NCBI GenBank assembly: GCA_021234155.1
Contig: JAJEKV010000087.1
Coordinates: 3,949,242 to 4,013,241, forward strand
Source: Isoetes taiwanensis
Taxonomy: Eukaryota > Streptophyta > Lycopodiopsida > Isoetales > Isoetaceae
Direction of reading: 5' to 3'
DNA: 64,000 nucleotides
The translations under genes and the position numbers were made by a program. Positions 34,990 through 45,959 of the stretch are shown piece after piece. Under the pieces are notes generated by a model. That model searched no databases. It saw only the letters and a list, made by a program, of their open reading frames with translations, and was not told the DNA's origin. Positions within the stretch are counted from its first letter, which is position 1, and every line of letters begins with the position of its first letter.

Positions 34990-35860
34990 AATCAGACAAA
35001 TAATACCGTTCAACCTTTAGAGGCATTACCATATCTGAGAAATCTTTCTAATGGCTTTGAAAACAACTGCACCATATTGTGATCTGCAAGCACAACCTAG
35101 ATGCATATGCATTTCTGCAACAAGAACGTTTATGAGCAGGACATTTAAAAGTCTATGGTCAAGTTCTTCCGATTTCAAACTCATCCACAATAAGTTCTGC
35201 ATTACAACCCAATTTCTTTATGCTGATAGCATTTAAGGAGTAAATTCCAAACATTATTTAGAGCCTCGAGGCAAGTGTTCGAATAAAATTCATAGATGCA
35301 TCTTAACCAGCCTGATTATAATATGTTGTATCTCTCTAATAATTGCACTCAGATATTGGCTGTGTAGAGATCTGGATGAATATTTGACATGATTACATAT
35401 CCAGCAGCCTAGTATGAGTTCAAAGACAAGACCTTTTCAAAACATCGTCTTCCTCTCCCAAGACTGACATGCACTTTGCAAGCACTAAGCAAGCTTATCC
35501 ATCGCACAAGTTTTTGCTGTGCAGTAAAGTTACTTCTCTGCTTCGTGAAGGCATCCTGCACGGCTTAGGAGGCGCGATCCCATGTTGTTGGTCCATGGTT
35601 TGATAATACCAATAGCCTTCATCTACTAGACATGACTACATGCAATAAGAAAACTAGCAAATGACACCTCATCTGACCTCGTGCTTTTCTGTCTCATCCT
35701 TTCAAAGCATTCCAAAGCCAGATGAGCTTCTCCATGCTGTGCATAACCTGCGATCATTATGCTCCAAGACCCCACATTCTGACTTTTCAACTTGCCAAAG
35801 AATCTGCACTATGTTTCTTGCTTTGAAGCTTCTCTTTGTCGTCTTCTCTTGTTCTTTTAT
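34990..35860 (-). pseudogene. PPR gene, C-terminal (E/DYW-type) remains
   Basis: Minus strand. 35835-35640 reads FGKLKSQNVGSWSIMIAGYA, QHGEAHLALECFERMRQ and DEVSFASFLIACSHV. Then GYWYYQTMDQQHGIAPP and LLSRAGCLHEAEK (about 35620-35540), WISLLSACKVHVSLG (about 35500) and AAGYVIMSNIH (about 35390). This is the last PPR repeats and E region of a PLS-class protein. Farther on, VVFKAIRKISQI (about 35065) resembles the DYW-domain segment after NLRVCGDCH. Frameshifts and stops make it a pseudogene. Confidence 0.65.
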
Positions 35861-35897
35861 CAAGAAGCAAATGTCTTAAAAAAAACTTATTTTAGGT

Positions 35898-36303
35898 ATA
35901 CCTCGATTGTCTGAAAATTTCTGAATCAAGAGATTACGAAATTGATCCGCAGAAAATTGCATTGAGCTTGTATAATAGTTCTGGGTATAATCGTTAGGTC
36001 CCGTACCAAGAAGAAACAGAGCATTTGAGATTACCTTTGAGGCACTTTCCGCGCCTTCAAGATGGATAAGCTTGTCTTCGTAATCTTTGTACCATTTCAG
36101 CTGCTGCAATAAAGATGCTATGTTCTGGAAAAACCAAACATTAAACATGGAAAAGACTAAGGCAAGCCGTGGGAAGCGGATTTCTTAAAAAATGAACTCC
36201 CAAGAAAAGAAATCCCCTTACCAAATAAATACTTGTATCATCTAAATATCCAGATGCAGCAGATGCAAAATCGATCCCGGTTCCAAAGCCTGAACGAGGC
36301 TGC
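35898..36303 (-). pseudogene. GDSL esterase/lipase fragment (two exons)
   Basis: Exon at 36303-36222 encodes FGTGIDFASAASGYLDDTS and ends in a good donor (TTG|GTAAGG). Exon at 36124-35898 encodes LLQQLKWYKDYEDKL, ASKVISNALFLLGTGPNDY and TQNYYTSSMQFSADQF. They match blocks II-III of plant GDSL lipases (FASAGSGYD..., Q..WFK.Y, SxGxNDF..NYY). Block I with the catalytic Ser and the C-terminal catalytic Asp-His exon were not found, so only the middle of the gene remains. Confidence 0.75.
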
Positions 36304-37014
36304 AGTGACATTATTCATTGCCTAGACCTACTCTTGAAATCTAGGCATATAAAGCTTTTTAGCTTTCTCAAAATAAAAGCAGCATCATTGCTTGAATTTT
36401 CTTTGCAATGGTACTGTTGACCAAAAAACATTTGCATTGAAGGTGCAGCCAGGCAGGGCCAGGCCAGGTGGGATGAAATCCATCGCTGTCAACATCTCAT
36501 TTCAAGCTGGAAAGCCTCTACAGAAAAATGGTATTGTGAAGTAGATCATTGAGCACACCTGCAAACTTTCCAGCTTCTCACATCTTTTATGAATAAAAAT
36601 GGATAGGCAAGCTGCATGCCCTAACTTAGGTAAGCACAAGCCATATTATCGGAGCAACATCAACAACAGGATTTTAAGACAGCAAAAATCGTTCTTCATC
36701 TTGGCTTCTATCTGGTTACACAAAAACAAATAAAAAAATATAAAATGAAAAAAAATGACGATGAGAATGAAATCCAATTATTAAGCCTGAAGAGCTGCGT
36801 TTATGAATAAAACATTGATGGGTACTTGATGCACCCCCAATACTCGACATTGGGGGTAGTCAATCGCATAATTTGGTGCCTGCTATTTCTTTAATGGAAC
36901 CCTCGTTTATGCCAATCTCCTGTGTTTTAATTTAATTCAGGTGCAACCCCTTTGGTCATCAGGGCCAACTATGTGGCATATCCTGTCCTAAAACAACTAC
37001 AAGACAGCACATCT
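36304..37014. other. No gene seen; 3' flank of UTP3/SAS10
   Basis: Intergenic sequence between the GDSL fragment and the stop codon of the UTP3 gene. It presumably holds the 3' UTR of UTP3. Confidence 0.45.
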
Positions 37015-40000
37015 TCAACTTTTAAATCTGATACTGCGGCTAATATTTGCCTTGATTCCAGTTGATTCACCACCATATGAACCAGCTTGACGTTTAATCT
37101 CACGGACCTGCCCTTTTCTCCGAATGACTGCCTTCTCATGTTTGACCTGCAAACATTTTTGAACGCTTATAATCTTGAACTGGTATCAGTTAGAAATACT
37201 GACAAGTTTACCTTGTATTTTTTACGTGGGTTCTTGTTGGCCTTTTTCCGGTGTGGTGTAAGGCCCCTATTCTTTTCCATCTGCACAAATATATTTTTCC
37301 AGTCAGAAAACCAAAAATCCACATGCTAAAAGAAAACTCTTAAGATCACCTCAGAAGTAATCAACCGCCGTCCTTCAACAAGATCCTCCTGAGGCTGTGA
37401 TGCTTTCCTGGTAATGTTGTAACACCAAAATAAGTTAATCACTTGGATATTACCCTCACGCCGAGATCGTTAAAACTAACCATGCAACATTGGCTGCCTT
37501 CTCTGGCTTCTTGGTAGCCTTAAGAGTTTTTGCCCGAGGATGTGTTTGATCTTCAATATTCTCACCCTTCAAGTCCACTTCTGATGGCTCATTTCCATTA
37601 CCTCTTATTTGATCTATTTGCTGCTGCTCGTGCTTTCTTCTTCTCTCCCCAAGGTCATCCTTCACCGGTAGGTCAGAATCTCCAGAAAACACCTGTATAT
37701 GAGAAAAAAAAATGAAGACTTGAGACTCTAAGATTCTAATTTTAACTGGAAAGCAGTGACTATAGAGAAAATTTCGAAACTTATGCTGCAGGACATAAGG
37801 AAGACGAATGAATATCAAAAGTTATCTTACCTTAGCTTTCTTTGGGCGATGTCCTGCTTGTGATATTACTTGTGAGAGCTTTGAATTTTTCTTTGACACC
37901 TCTTGTCTTGACCCTCCCGTATCAACATCGTCATCATAATCATCAAATGGAGAGATCAACCTGACCACAAAACTAAATATTAACGCATGGGTTTATTAAG
38001 GAAGAAATAAAGCCAAATAGACTCAAAGTCTGAAATCTTATCAACTGGACTAAAAACTCTGCTAAACTTCTCAAAAAATAGCTCCTTTACACACCTGGAC
38101 TTAGGTTGTTGTAGATGCACACTTCTCGTTTGGCTGCTCAGCTTTTGAGCCTCTAGTCTCTCCATCTCTTTCAGCATTTGTTGGCTTTGACTTCCAATAA
38201 AAACCTGTATACACACCCAACACCAGTATCTTACTTGACTAATTCTCACACCCCAACTGTAGATATATACCCTTGTGAACTTGCATAAATTACCTGATCA
38301 GTAACAGCAGGGAGCTGGAGATGGCTTCTTTTACGACCCGCTTTAACAGACCTCATTTTGTGTGTCAAATATTCTCCATCATCTGGACGTGATTTCTGCA
38401 TGTAATGATTTGCTCCTATTAAAAAAATGCATTTTAAGGAAACAGATTGTTATTCTACTACCTTGCTCTCTTTGCCTAAAATATTGCCTTTATCATCAAG
38501 AACTGCTTTTATTTGATCCTTAAGTTTCTCGTCAATGGGGCGCATCTGCAGCAAAATAATGGTATAATCAGCTCCCATTTAAGTCCTAAACAGTCTTTAA
38601 ATATTAAAACAATGTCTCACCATAAATGCTTGTTTCTTTATATGATGAATGAAAATGAGTAGAGCTCTCAAATAAACTAGCAACACAAAGAGAAAAAAGC
38701 ATGGGCTTACCTTCTCAAGGCACTTTCGCAGCTCAACAAGGCGAGAAATCACGGGATGATCACAAACTGACTTGCCTTCGCCTTTTAGAAGCAAATAAAA
38801 GACGATTGACTGACAGTAACTTAATAAGAGCATATGCTTCACTTCTAAGTACATCATGCCCTCCTTCGCTGCCAACTGACCACCCTGTACCTGCACATCT
38901 CTCAAAGTTAAATCCAGCGGATAAAAGAAGTAGATTTCCCATCCAAGAAGCAACACACTGGACTCTACGCAAATGATTATATTTGAAGACTTGAAAACAA
39001 ATGGCTGAAAATGTAGAAGCATCCAGTTGAGATGTAGAGGTTTCTGAATCTAGGGACTTTGCTGGGGTTTCAGGCAAGGATTGATCGGTCAAGAAATATG
39101 AATGAGGTGCAGAAAGGTCTACATGCCCACGCCTTTGTGCTGATTCGGAACCTTTTCGCTTCAAAGAGGTCAGTTCTTTCTTTGCGTCAATTTGGAATGG
39201 AACTTCCTGCTGCTTATTGACAGTTGAGCATGAAACACGTGCTTGAATTAGGGATAGATCTAATAACCTTGTAGAAGAATCCAGTTGAGATGTAGAAGCT
39301 TCTGAATCTAGGGACTTTGCTAGGGTCCCAGGCAAGCATTGATCTGCCATAGAATCTGGATGAATTGCTACATGCTCATGTCTTTGTGCTGATTCAGATC
39401 CTTCTCCTTTCAAAATGGTCAGTTCTTTCTGTGCGCCAATCTGGAATGAAACTCCCTGCTGCTTACTGACAGTCAAAGATGAAACAGGTGTCCGACTCAA
39501 GGATAGACTCAAGGATAGATCTGATAACCTCGCAGGAGAATCCAGTTGAGATGTAGAAATTTCTGAATCTGGGGACTTTGCTGGGGTGACGGGCACAGAT
39601 TGATCTGACAAAAAATCTGGATGAAGTGTAGAAAGTTCTACATGCCCAGGTCTTGTTGGGATCTGAGGCCTCCTTGAAGAATCTGTATCAACTGCTGAAA
39701 TTTCTAACTGCCCAGATCTTGCTGGGGTTTGGGGCCGTGTAAAAGGATCTGGACAAAATGGGCGTCTTTCAAATTGGTTACATCTTGCTAGGGTGTGAGG
39801 AGTTGTAGAAGAACCTGAAGGAATTGGAGAAGATGCTAACAGCAGGGACCTTGCACGAGGATGCAATGGTTGCTCTGAAAATCTCGTAGAAGAACCTGAA
39901 TAAGTCACTGCTTCATCATCTGGGATCATCTCTTTTTGAGGAGGCCTTAAATATCTAGCAGAGGGAACTTCAACAACCTCTGCAAGGTAGGAAGTTGAAC

Positions 40001-41876
40001 TTCTTGGAGTCAAAATAACTACTGATTCCCTACCTGCAGAGGTGGAGCAAACACTTGGATCATCATCTGCATCATCCAAAGAACTTTGGCTTCTGCTCCA
40101 AGGCCGATCTGCCATAGGTCTATTCATGCATCTAGAAGGGGGCCTTTCCACTAGTCGCCTGGGAACATCCTTCTGGTCACTTGGTATCAAATTTTCAGCC
40201 TTTCTAAATTGATGCAACTGATGTGTTTCTCTGCTGCCTCTCACTGTGTATTCAACAAAGGCTTTATTATTGCCTGAAGAAGCATTGCTCCACATGGAAG
40301 ATGCATCATTTTCGTCACTTTTAAGTCTTTTTTCCCCTGTACTTATTTCACAAGTGGTATGATGAAAGGTTTTGGATTCAAAATAAGACAAATATCACCT
40401 TCTTTAGAACAGGCTGTAAACTATCCATTTCAACCATTGCCTCTCGCAATTCGCCCAAGAGTCCAAGCAGTTCAGGTGCATTGCTGCAAAATTGCCAATA
40501 CCCAAGTCGCTTATCTTTGCATTCTCGTATTAAGTTATAGATGAAGCACCTCATAACAACTTGTGACTGTTCCTCTTTTGAGAAAGCGTTGAAGTCCTTT
40601 TCAATCTTCTCAATAGGTATAAGACCAGATAGCTCCCCTTTAGAATGAGGTCCATGTACGCCTTTACCTTCTTTTTCATTCTGCTGAGCAGCTTCCTGTA
40701 AAACGACAAGCAAATTAATGATTACATAAAGCCTTATTGCAAGTCCTTATTCAAACGTACAACACAAGATATTGTACTCTATGTGCCACACCTGAAGAGT
40801 CAATTCTCCATCCTCAGATCCTTCACTGTCACTTTCATTGTATTCAAAGTCTTCTGGACGTAAAGATGCAGCCAACTTCTGTTGTATTCGACGAGCCTCG
40901 GCCTCTTCTTTTGCAGGCCCTTCTTCATCACTTGATAGCATCTACTTGAAAGAATTCCAATTTTTATAAGTGGAAAACTACTTTTCAAACCATTATTGTA
41001 AGATAAGACCACCTTACATCATCAGCTCCATGATAAATCCTTTTACGCTTCCCCCATGCATCTTTTGGTTTCTCATCCTTATCATTATCATCATCTTCAT
41101 CCAATGTCATGGTCTTCCGCTTCATTAATTTTATCTGTGCCGCCACTATAGTGCAGAGAAAGAATAGTCAAAGAATCTTGATCAATTCAATGATAGCCAG
41201 AAACAAATTAGTATTGTCTAAATTTTCTTACTCTTTGCCGTAAGACCAGTAACTTCCTCATCACTGTAGCTATCACTATGGAAATCATCTTCCATGCTTG
41301 CCTGCTAAAACAATTCGGCTTTAGGCATGCAACTTACTGTTGTGTTCATTTAACTCTTCTTTACGTATACTTATTTCCTTAAATTTGCAAAATAGGAAAA
41401 AATGTCCAAAACCAAGAATGCTTACTTCATCTTGTGACTCATTGCTATCTTCGTCCTGCATGATCAGAATGAAGTGAAATTGCATGTCCACATATTTGTT
41501 TTTTTTCTTTTTTTTTGGGGGGGAGGGGATGCCTACCTTCAGATCAGACACAGGATTTTCCATCTCCTCATCCTCAGAGTCTAAAGCAAAAAAGCAACAA
41601 GAAGCAGCTTAGGATTCAAATGGACACACAATGCTGCACTTAGATATGCAACTGAGAATTAACTCACCAGAACTACCAGTATTTTCCAGGGGTATTACAT
41701 CTCTGTGTCTATGAACTGCATAAGAAACAATTTATACTGTTGCACATGTATGATTAAAAGCAGAAACACAATATCAGTAACGTACACTTGTCAATCTCAT
41801 CTTCTAACTCTTCAGGAAATCTTTCCATATGAGAACTGGAGGATTTCCCCTTCTTCTTCACTGAGTCTTTGCCCAT
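37015..41876 (-). CDS. UTP3: UTP3/SAS10 (THALLO-type) small-subunit processome protein, 18 exons, 622 aa
   Basis: Nucleolar U3-snoRNP factor for 18S rRNA maturation. Exons (high to low): 41876-41786, 41715-41668, 41580-41537, 41455-41426, 41301-41232, 41145-41018, 40941-40792, 40695-40550, 40483-40399, 38890-38711, 38545-38462, 38395-38294, 38204-38095, 37960-37831, 37692-37481, 37407-37350, 37280-37212, 37146-37015. All joins are GT-AG and keep frame (1869 nt). Start MGKDSVKKKGKSSSSH, then acidic patches, SNAPELLGLLGELREAM and MYLEVKHMLLLSYCQSI (Sas10/Utp3/C1D domain), and the C-terminal Sas10 domain MEKNRGLTPHRKKANKNPRK and RRKGQVREIKRQAGSYGGE. Length is near the family norm (about 610-650). 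Intron 9 (40398-38891) is unusually large and holds an inverted insert. A partial duplicate lies at 49165-51270. Confidence 0.92.
39020..40391 (-). other. Open frame inside UTP3 intron 9, Ser/Pro-rich with about 85-residue repeats
   Basis: An open frame of over 450 codons on the same strand as UTP3 but wholly inside its ninth intron. It has no recognised domain. It is rich in Ser, Pro, Thr and Arg, with three tandem units (the last partial) of about 85 residues. Each unit shows (S/T)DQ(S/C)(V/L)P.T(P/L)AKS, then TSQLDS, then QKELT or KKELTSLK and ESAQR. Near its start it reads HTTCEISTGEKRLKSDEN. The duplicate locus carries that same start segment (49680-49740) in the opposite orientation and lacks the repeats. 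It may be a displaced exon of another gene or a decayed insert; whether it is expressed is unknown. Confidence 0.5.
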
Positions 41877-41943
41877 CGGTACTGGATTCGATTGATTTAG
41901 GTTACTGGAAAATAGCAGGCCGGGTTCTGAGCATTGCAATTAC

Positions 41944-42301
41944 AGAGTATTGTTACACCATGAGAGTGAACGAGAAAATTGATGTCTATGCATTTGGGGT
42001 GGTGCTTCTAGAGCTTCTTACAGGAAAGCTACCTGCTGATTCCAGTTTCTCAGAAGAAATTGACATAGGAAAGTGGGTAAGACTTACTCTGCAGCAAAAG
42101 CAGTCTGTTGTTGATGTTCTGGACCCGAATCTGGTAGAAGGGTCCCAAGAGTCGGAAAAGGCCGAAATGACGGTTGTTCTGAGGCTGGCGATACTGTGCA
42201 CAAGTGCGGAGCCTGTTGATCGACCAAGCATGAGGGAAGTTGTTGGCGCTTTGGCAGAAATCAGGAAAGGTTCGAATCTGGACGACAAAATGCAACGTTA
42301 A
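41944..42301 (+). pseudogene. LRR receptor-like kinase, last exon only
   Basis: After an acceptor (GCAATTACAG ending 41943) the frame encodes EYCYTMRVNEKIDVYAFGVV, LLELLTGKLPADSSFSEE, DIGKWVRLTLQQKQ, LDPNLVEG and RPSMREVVGALAEIRKG, ending at 42299-42301. These are kinase subdomains VIII-XI (APE region to the XI Arg) of an LRR-RLK, with DVYAFGVVLLELLTGK at subdomain IX. The catalytic core (VAIK, HRD, DFG) and ectodomain are absent upstream, because UTP3 exon 1 lies only 68 bp away on the other strand. The exon is intact but orphaned. Confidence 0.8.
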
Positions 42302-43739
42302 AAAAAATATGCCTTTATGTATAAATGGCACCCTTGTAAATCAAGTCTACAATGAACTTCCAACATTATTCCAATTCTGCTTCTTTTTCAATGGCTAAGA
42401 AAATAGCATTCTTATGAATGCCCCAAGGCTTTGTTTGCACGTACTTGTCCCTGTCGACCTAGGATATTGACAGGTGTGTCCTATATGTTAGGTATTCAAA
42501 CATCTCTTCTTGCATAGTGTTATTAAGGAGCAAACAAACCACTTGATGACGTACAAGTTTGGACATGTAAAAATGTCAAAGCAAGGGCTTTTCAAAGATA
42601 TATAATATACAAGTAATAATTACTCTGTTGGGGTAGTGCATGGCTAGGGCCAAAAGTGGTAACATTTACTATGTTTGACAAGCTGCTACTTTTGTTAGAC
42701 TTGCTATTTAGAAGTTAGTGGTGAATTGCCTTTAATGAGTGCATGAGTTGCACCCTCCTATTCATGGAGTAGGAATATTGTTCATGGCCGAGCGACATGT
42801 ACATCGTCTCATGGCCGAGCAAGATCTAGATCTTCTCACACATATACGGGTGGGTACAGAAAGTAGAGATGAGGGGGTCGATTCGGATCACTGACCCTTT
42901 TTTGTGATAGTCTAGTGTCTGCCATCTCCAACGTGCCTCTGCTTCATTTGAATTATGATAAAGCGGGAGATTATGCCCAGCTGCTAATAGAAGAGATATC
43001 GGGAGTCTTGCAGCTTTCCACATTGAAATAACAATCTGCCAAGCTTGTTAGTATCCTTTTGACTGCAGCAGAGCAATGTTTTGGAAAAATCTTCTAAATA
43101 CCTACAAAGAACATCTCTACATCACATGAAGTAAAAAGAGAAGACTTTGATGGTGCCACCACTATACCTATACAACACAAACTCCATAAAACAATGTAGA
43201 AAATACTTTTTTGTCCAATTCATAATGCCCATGTAAGTGTGTTTTGAGGACCATCAGATGACAATTTTTTAAAATTGAACAAAGGCCTACAGAGTTATCT
43301 GTTATACTGGTACTAATACTATGCAAATTGAAAGTTGAAATATACTGATGATAGTAATGCAATCAAATGGTTTGAAAAGTGAGACATTCACATGATTAAG
43401 CTAAAGGGAAGTAAACAAGACATCAAAGATCAAAGTTCAAGCAAGTTGTGGGGCACCCCAAGAGGCATTTTATCATACACATGTAAACTTTTGTCGGGAG
43501 CCAAATACTTGTCAAGAACCTGCCTATTTACTATGGGCATATGAACTCTTATTTCGTTAAGCATTACTCTTGTCATATTACTGAAGACAAACTAGTAACA
43601 ATGTAGTAGGCATATTTTGGGGGTTGAATGCCGCCTATATGGCATTTCATACCTCAATAACATTACACTTTATTTACATATGAAACATTTATATGCAAGA
43701 CATTTATACATTCCCCGGTTCTTTTCGTAGAATGAGGTT
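42302..43739. other. No gene seen
   Basis: AT-rich intergenic DNA between the receptor-kinase exon and the SAP pseudogene. Short open frames only. Confidence 0.4.
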
Positions 43740-44103
43740 ACAACCCCACAATGTATTCAATCTAGATTTTGATAACCTTGGGCACTACAATCACAGGATT
43801 TTCTTGAGCAATGATGTATTCAATCTAGATTTTGACAACCTTGGGCACTACAATCATAGGATTCTCTTGGGCAATTTGTTTCTGAGCGGCCGCCTTCTAA
43901 TTGAAGCTACAATTGTGAACTTCAGTGTAGCAATGAAGATGACAATATACATTCCCACACTGGCAATGGGTGCTAAGCAAACTGAACTTTAACTTCTTGT
44001 TGCAACTTGAGCAACGGGAACGGGGTTGAGCTTGAGCATAAGGTTGAGGTTGAGGTTGAAGTTGCAACTGAGAAGTCCTAGGGTCGAGGTCTAGAGTCAC
44101 CAC
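43740..44103 (-). pseudogene. A20/AN1 stress-associated protein (SAP) pseudogene, AN1 end
   Basis: Minus strand encodes RCSSCNKKLKFSLLS, HCQCGNVYCHLHCYTE and VHNCSF. This is the AN1 zinc finger C-x2-C, C-x-C-x4-C-x2-H-x5-H-x-C of plant SAP proteins (ubiquitin-binding stress regulators). Next comes N-stop where DY is normal (NCSFN* KAAAQKQIAQENP), a nonsense change. The usual C-terminal segment AQENPMIVVPKVVKI then occurs twice because of a 65-bp tandem duplication (43751-43881). The A20 finger is missing and a Gln/Pro-rich stretch precedes the AN1 finger. Confidence 0.7.
43751..43881. repeat. 65-bp tandem duplication in the SAP pseudogene
   Basis: Two units starting TGTATTCAATCTAGATTTTG at about 43752 and 43817, with a few differences, covering the SAP C-terminal codons. 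Confidence 0.8.
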
Positions 44104-44389
44104 TGGCCCGAAAAGAGCAGCTAGATGAGATGTTCAGACCACAATTGCATGGGAGTAATCTCTCTTGCACCAAGGCTTGTGGAGGTCAAGTGGTAGTCAG
44201 GTGGATGGCGGCATTGCAGCTGTGGATCGGGGTTAAGGGAGAATTCTGGATTATATATTGAGTTAGATATTATGAATGTATTGAGGATATTGTTTCCTCT
44301 AGATATTGTTGTTGCATATGATGGATACTTCATATATAAGAATGGGCCAATTTCAAATGCAAGGAAGATTCAATTCTTCATCATATCAA

Positions 44390-44488
44390 ATTGTTTGTCA
44401 CACCAACCTAGAATTAGTGCAAGATTGACAAGATCCCGAGTTGCTAGGAGGGTCAACTCGGCAGGCTCGTCACAGTTGGTATCAGAGC
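44390..44488 (+). mobile_element. LTR 3' end and primer binding site
   Basis: An LTR end (CTCGTCACA, ending 44474) is followed by TGGTATCAGAGC (44477-44488), the complement of the initiator tRNA-Met 3' end used by plant Ty3/gypsy and Ty1/copia elements. The same arrangement is at 58257-58271. The LTR start is not visible. Confidence 0.7.
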
Positions 44489-44845
44489 AATGTTGGATCC
44501 TTGGGAGTTGGCTTGTTTACTTGTCTCATTGTGATGCTAATGGTTTTTCTTTCAGAGACATCAGGAGATGGTATCCTCAGAAGGAGGAGCAGTATCTAGA
44601 GGGGGTTAGCATTAAGGTGCTATGGAAGAATTCTCCATATAAGCAATAGAAGCAAATTTCTACGATGTCGAGGTAAGGGTTTCCTTGTGACATGTCTAGT
44701 AAATGTGGATAGCAGTTATACTCCTAAGGTAAACTTTTAATTTGAGCTAGAGCTTTCTTAAATTTGAGAAGTTAGAATCATAGAAATGCTTTAGTAAATC
44801 TATCACGACCCATGAGGACATGGGTTAATTTTTAGAAGATGAGAC
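44489..44845 (+). mobile_element. Deleted LTR-retrotransposon interior ending in a polypurine tract
   Basis: Only about 360 bp separates the primer site from the next LTR start, so gag-pol is gone. The 3' part CCATGAGGACATGGGTTAAT, then TTTTTAGAAGATGAGAC, is shared with 53192-53227, where it follows a real chromovirus coding end. That shows both belong to one family. Confidence 0.65.
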
Positions 44846-45117
44846 TGTAACGGTCCTGGCCACTTGACAGTCTGGTATACGTATTTATGTGCATATATGC
44901 ATGGTTGGCATACATGCAGCATGTGATGACTATAAGCAAAGGTTTTGCTTAGAAATGGATTTTGGGGAAAAGCTTTTTTGCAAACGTGAAGCTATGAGGA
45001 GGCAGGAGCTTGGAAGGATTGCACTGGGAGGATTGTCGAAGCAAGAGAGGATGTTGGCGCTTGGAGACTGCATCAAATCTTCTCTAAGAGGTGGGGTTTT
45101 GCTGAGTTAATTTGAGG
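44846..45117 (+). mobile_element. LTR start (truncated LTR)
   Basis: Begins TGTAACGGTCCTGG directly after the polypurine tract, like TGTAACGGACCTAGG at 53228. The visible open frame at 44889-45110 has no recognised product. The LTR end before the LINE at 45960 could not be located. Confidence 0.55.
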
Positions 45118-45959
45118 TACATGGGCTGCCATCATTGGATTTATGTATGATTTGATAGGAGGATTTAGCTGTGTATGTTTGAGAAACTGTGGCATGAAAA
45201 AACTCCAGAGGTAAGAAATCATGAGAGTAAAATTGTTCATGCTTTTCATAAGAGAATTGGGTGCTTATATACTGATGTGAACATCTGGATTCAGAGATAG
45301 ATTGTTCAGGCTTTGTTTAAGCAGATGGCACGGGATCCTATAAAGGAACTGAATCGATGCATATGGTTTTTTTTCAAGCAATTGGGAATAGCTAGAAAGG
45401 GCAGAAATTGCTCCTTAGCAACCAGATTTAGAATTGATGACATGTACATGGCGACCGTAAAAGGGTTGTACCCTAGGGTACAACTTGTTATATTCACATG
45501 CCCCATTAGCATTTACAACGTGGCAAAGCCCCAAGTGACCTTTTAGATTCTAACCCTAAAAGTGTTATCTAAAAGAGATTGGAACCCTAAAAATGCCCTT
45601 TTTGGATTCCAGTCCCTAAGATCCTATTCTGACGAAGTGCCTACACCATTTCGACCCGCCAGACGCCATAAAGCTCGCATTGCTCAACAGATCTCCCAAA
45701 TTCGTTCATCTTCTTCCTGGCATGGACACCGTCTGTGGAAGTGGAGCGAGCCAAGGATCCCGGTAGGTGGTCTTTCTGTTGTGCAATGCCGACTTCCAGT
45801 CCGGCATTAGACCGAGTTAATATGTTAGTTTAGCCTTAGAGGCCCTATAGATTCCTAGATCTCAGCCTCTAACGAAGGAACCTAACTATGTATATTAGAT
45901 AGATAGATTAGCATTTTTCCCCGTCGGGTTCTTGCTCACCATCAAGGGCCAGATGATAG
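45118..45959. other. No gene seen
   Basis: Probably LTR sequence continuing from 44846 and then the 5' flank of the L1-like LINE. No recognisable coding sequence. Confidence 0.35.

Noticed and set aside
40378-40713. A single uninterrupted UTP3 exon across 40399-40695
   Set aside because: A 66-bp segment with good GT-AG borders (40549-40484) interrupts the family alignment; splicing it out gives VVM-SNAPELLGLL as expected.
44272-44649. 125-codon plus-strand frame over the LTR end and primer site
   Set aside because: It spans the LTR/PBS junction and has no family resemblance.
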